Shown here: positions 59,666 through 61,838 of the stretch, one piece after another
Layout: each line of letters opens with the position of its first letter
Position numbering within the stretch: position 1 is the stretch's first letter
From: Desulfobacterales bacterium
Lineage (GTDB): Bacteria > Desulfobacterota > Desulfobacteria > Desulfobacterales > Desulfosalsimonadaceae
NCBI GenBank assembly: GCA_034520365.1
Contig: JAXHNP010000006.1
Location: forward strand, 1,357,501 to 1,419,338
Reading direction: 5' to 3'
DNA: 61,838 nucleotides
Position numbers and translations under genes: made by a program
The notes under the pieces: model-generated
Database searches by the model: none
The model's input: only the letters and a program-made list of their open reading frames with translations
Told to the model about the DNA's origin: nothing

Positions 59666-60289
59666 TCATAGCTCATGCGCCATCATTCTGTGCCCCCATC
59701 TGTGTGTGGTGTGGCATCGCCAGCATTCCTTAACCAACGGTTTTCCTCCTTTGTATTCGCCCTGCCGATGCCCTTCCAGAATTTTATCCCAGAAAGACGG
59801 CTCCCCGTGCGACGCCGGTGCTGCATGGCATCGATGGCAATTTCGGTTATCCGCCGGCGGGTGACGGAATCCCTTTATATCCCACGTTGTCATTCCATGG
59901 CAGGCCCGGCAGTCATCACCGAATTTGCGGTCATGGGCTCTAAAATGACATTGGGTGCAGGAGAGCTCACCGTTAAAGAGCGTGTGATCCACCTCGGATA
60001 TATCCGCCGCAGGTCCCCGGTGCTCCGTATGGCAATCCAAACAGTGTTTTTGCGCCTCATGAAAACGGATCTGGGGTTTGAGCGCCGATACATCATCGAA
60101 GTAGTGACACTGCAGGCATTTTTGTTTTGTCACGCCTTGCCACGGGATATGGCATGTTTCACAGCTGCCGATGAACTGGTGCGCTGAGCTTAATGCCCCT
60201 GGTTCCGAGGCTTGATCATAGGCATACAACCATACCGAGAACCCGATGATCAAAACGGCGATGCCTATATTTAAAATCATCTTTTTCAT
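59666..60289 (-). CDS. Membrane-anchored heptaheme cytochrome c
   Basis: This 207-residue protein has an N-terminal signal anchor (about 4-20) and seven CxxCH motifs (CETCH, CLQCH, CLDCH, CTQCH, CRACH, CHRCH, CWRCH). The hemes sit in the periplasm. The pattern does not match class III cytochrome c3 or NapC/NrfH closely. The ATG at 60289 overlaps the stop of the cytochrome b gene (ATGA); a longer reading overlaps that gene and is rejected. It probably accepts electrons from the cytochrome b. Confidence 0.88.
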   Translation of the reverse strand: MKKMILNIGIAVLIIGFSVWLYAYDQASEPGALSSAHQFIGSCETCHIPWQGVTKQKCLQCHYFDDVSALKPQIRFHEAQKHCLDCHTEHRGPAADISEVDHTLFNGELSCTQCHFRAHDRKFGDDCRACHGMTTWDIKGFRHPPADNRNCHRCHAAPASHGEPSFWDKILEGHRQGEYKGGKPLVKECWRCHTTHRWGHRMMAHEL

Positions 60290-61005
60290 GGCACCCATCT
60301 CAGCCCGTAATAAATGGTTGTCATGATGTGAACGATCATCAGCGCAAACAGCAAACCGGAGATGACATAATGAATCCGGATCCATCGGGAAAAAACCGTT
60401 TTTAAGCGGTCAAAGAACCGGGTGGCATATTCGATTTCCGCAAGTGTCCGCACTTCATCAAGCCACTCGCCGCATTTTCCAAGCATTTCCTCGCGGGAAT
60501 AAGTTTCGGAATCACCGGCTGTGTCTGTCTCTGATTCATCCAAGGTCTCATCAGCTTTACAATCAGTGTGCATCTCTTTTTTACGATTTTCAATCCGGGC
60601 CTTTATGAGCTTTTGATCCCGTTTCTGCTCCCGAAGCGATCGATTGACCTTCTTATACAGGTAGCGGCCCACAATGCCGCTGAAAACAACGAGAACGAGC
60701 GATAAAAAAACCAGTATGCCGATTAAGCTCGAAAATTTATGCGCCGAATGGATAACGACCAGGGAAGGGCCGATCAGACCATAGGTAACATGGCTGTTCA
60801 AAGAATTCTGCCTGCCCTTTTTCTTTAAAACCCGCTTTCGGAACGGATAAATCAGGGTCATCAGAATCAGGATACTGCCAACGATGCCCAGGCCATGCCC
60901 CAGCAGACTGCCGGCGAATGTCTGACTCTGGTGGAACAGAAATCCCAATACCAGCAGACAGAAAAAGACAGCCAAAAAGGCATTGATGTTTTTTTCGCTC
61001 CACAT
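60286..61005 (-). CDS. Membrane cytochrome b-like protein with two His-x13-His pairs
   Basis: This 239-residue protein has about five membrane helices (near 8-25, 32-54, 72-90, 92-117 and 210-233) and a charged cytoplasmic loop of about 90 residues (118-209). Two helices carry histidines 14 positions apart: His72 and His86, and His212 and His226. That spacing is what cytochrome b uses for two stacked hemes across the membrane. The overlap ATGA with the heptaheme gene and a six-base gap to the ferredoxin gene suggest one complex. I know no named family. Confidence 0.75.
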   Translation of the reverse strand: MWSEKNINAFLAVFFCLLVLGFLFHQSQTFAGSLLGHGLGIVGSILILMTLIYPFRKRVLKKKGRQNSLNSHVTYGLIGPSLVVIHSAHKFSSLIGILVFLSLVLVVFSGIVGRYLYKKVNRSLREQKRDQKLIKARIENRKKEMHTDCKADETLDESETDTAGDSETYSREEMLGKCGEWLDEVRTLAEIEYATRFFDRLKTVFSRWIRIHYVISGLLFALMIVHIMTTIYYGLRWVP

Positions 61006-61011
61006 AACAGA

Positions 61012-61278
61012 TCAGATCTCAAGCACGATGTCCGTCAAAGGAACCGCCACACACGGCAGAATCATATTGGCCGCAGCATCCTCATCTTCAAGCCCGTCTT
61101 CGACCTCCATATCCACCTTGCCGGAAATCAAGCGGACTTTACAGGTTCCGCAAACCCCGGCTTCACAGTCGGTTTCAATTTCAATCCCGTTTTCTTCAGC
61201 CAGTTCCAGCAAGCTTTCATAGCTGTCATTCCATTGTGCGGTCTTGCCGGATGTTTTGAATTCAACTGTTATCGCCAT
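61012..61278 (-). CDS. [2Fe-2S] plant-type ferredoxin
   Basis: This 88-residue protein has the plant-type motif C38-x4-C43-x2-C46 and Cys76. It has no signal peptide, so it should be cytoplasmic and carry single electrons. It starts within the end of the upstream membrane-protein gene (17-base overlap) and lies six bases before the cytochrome b start. Confidence 0.92.
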   Translation of the reverse strand: MAITVEFKTSGKTAQWNDSYESLLELAEENGIEIETDCEAGVCGTCKVRLISGKVDMEVEDGLEDEDAAANMILPCVAVPLTDIVLEI

Positions 61279-61642
61279 GTGACATCTCCTTTCGAATCAT
61301 TTCCAGAATTTCCCGGGTTCGCCGCTGCCGCTGAAAAAATGCGACCAGGGCGGCCAGGGCAAAAAGCACCAGGAAAACCATGGTCAGAAAATGCGCCCAG
61401 GAAACTCCTAATACGCCTTCCTGCTGCTCGACGTATTGATCAGATATTTTCATCTGATCTTTAAACCACTGGATATCCGGGGCATCTTGAGCTTTTGCGG
61501 TTATTTTCGAGTCAGTCTCGGATACCGCGGCATCTGAATTTTGAGCTGCTGCCTTGCCAAAACCGCCCCATAAACCGGTCATCAGTGCCGCCACGAGAAA
61601 CAGGCTCACCAGCGGTAAAAACCGTTTTCGAATTCCACCCAT
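61262..61642 (-). CDS. Small membrane protein, unknown function
   Basis: This 126-residue protein has a signal peptide or first helix (about 9-33), a short periplasmic segment (about 34-80, Asp/Glu/Gln-rich) and a second helix (about 82-106), then a basic cytoplasmic tail with RQRRTREILEMI. I know no family. The overlap with the ferredoxin gene and the shared strand put it in the same operon. Confidence 0.7.
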   Translation of the reverse strand: MGGIRKRFLPLVSLFLVAALMTGLWGGFGKAAAQNSDAAVSETDSKITAKAQDAPDIQWFKDQMKISDQYVEQQEGVLGVSWAHFLTMVFLVLFALAALVAFFQRQRRTREILEMIRKEMSHGDNS

Positions 61643-61707
61643 CGCTTTATCCCTTCACCTCATATTCCTATCTCTCCAGACTTAATTCATTCCGGCTAAA
61701 ACCTCTA

Positions 61708-61838
61708 TTATTCCCTCGAAATCCGTAGGAAACGGGCATTGATGGCTACGATCACCGTACTTATAGACATCAGAATCGCTCCAACTGCAGGTGACAGTAA
61801 TATCCCCCAGGAATAGAGCACACCGCCGGCCAAAGGGA
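61708..61838 (-). CDS. Copper-type P1B ATPase, C-terminal end (partial)
   Basis: Only the last 42 codons are in the window; the gene continues past the right edge. The end reads [19 protein letters not shown] and continues with a short hydrophobic stretch and a basic tail ([10 protein letters not shown]). This matches the last membrane helices of CopA/CtpA-type heavy-metal P-ATPases (typical: AGVLYP...GILLSP...MS.SS). It lies 65 bases before the next gene, same strand. Confidence 0.75.
   Translation of the reverse strand, partial: PLAGGVLYSWGILLSPAVGAILMSISTVIVAINARFLRISRE

Noticed and set aside
60290-60385. Longer start for the heptaheme cytochrome
   Set aside because: It would overlap the cytochrome b gene by 100 bases and hide the signal anchor; the ATGA junction at 60289 fits better.

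Overview
The window looks like a chromosomal segment of a Desulfobacterota bacterium, probably an anaerobe related to the sulfate reducers (Desulfobacterales-like). The reasons are a complete six-gene Hmc electron-transfer operon with a 16-heme class III cytochrome, the siroheme-dependent heme route (ahbC, hemB, ahbD), many c-type cytochromes, NtrC-type regulators and an FbaB-type aldolase. No dissimilatory sulfite reductase gene lies in the window, so the sulfate-reducing lifestyle is inferred. Gene density is high. I see no insertion sequence, prophage or CRISPR array.

Layout. 1-1.05 kb: 3' end of a 23S rRNA gene, 5S rRNA and a strong terminator. 1.08-1.25 kb: a cluster of dispersed intergenic repeats. 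1.36-4.3 kb: a sensor kinase and sigma-54 activator pair. 4.4-5.3 kb: ihfA with a small coupled ORF, then a tRNA-Thr(CGU). 5.4-20.5 kb: a long plus-strand housekeeping run (mfd, a SurA-type chaperone, a RodZ-like protein, mgtE, recO, a GHMP kinase, glyQ, glyS, a PC4-like small protein, a nucleoside phosphorylase, ligA, acyP). 20.6-26.1 kb on the minus strand: HU, ftsY, smc. 26.3-27.3 kb: a bile-acid-symporter-like transporter. 27.3-27.6 kb: a second repeat cluster.

27.6-36.4 kb on the minus strand: a variant ClpX-like AAA+ ATPase, then ahbC-hemB-ahbD, nagZ, an alpha/beta hydrolase and glpD. 36.5-37.9 kb: dodecin and a class I aldolase. 38.3-44.6 kb: a CzcCBA-type heavy-metal efflux operon led by a small Cys-rich secreted protein. 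44.65-54.4 kb, all minus strand: hmcABCDEF followed by a universal stress protein, a single-domain response regulator, a hybrid sensor kinase and an Rrf2 regulator. This resembles the hmc-rrf1-rrf2 arrangement of Desulfovibrio vulgaris, extended by two genes.

54.75-61.8 kb is the least familiar part. On the plus strand are two secreted proteins with Gly/His-rich low-complexity segments, a sensor kinase and an NtrC-family regulator. Upstream is a near-consensus sigma-54 promoter with paired TTGTCGA boxes. Converging from the right end is a tight operon: the end of a copper-type P-ATPase, a small membrane protein, a [2Fe-2S] ferredoxin, a membrane cytochrome b with two His-x13-His pairs, a heptaheme cytochrome c, and a secreted Met/His-rich protein with a CPWC motif. 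Together the ferredoxin, cytochrome b and cytochrome c could carry electrons from the cytoplasm across the membrane to the periplasm. The neighbouring metal-handling genes suggest a metal or redox stress role. This is the best candidate for an undescribed system.
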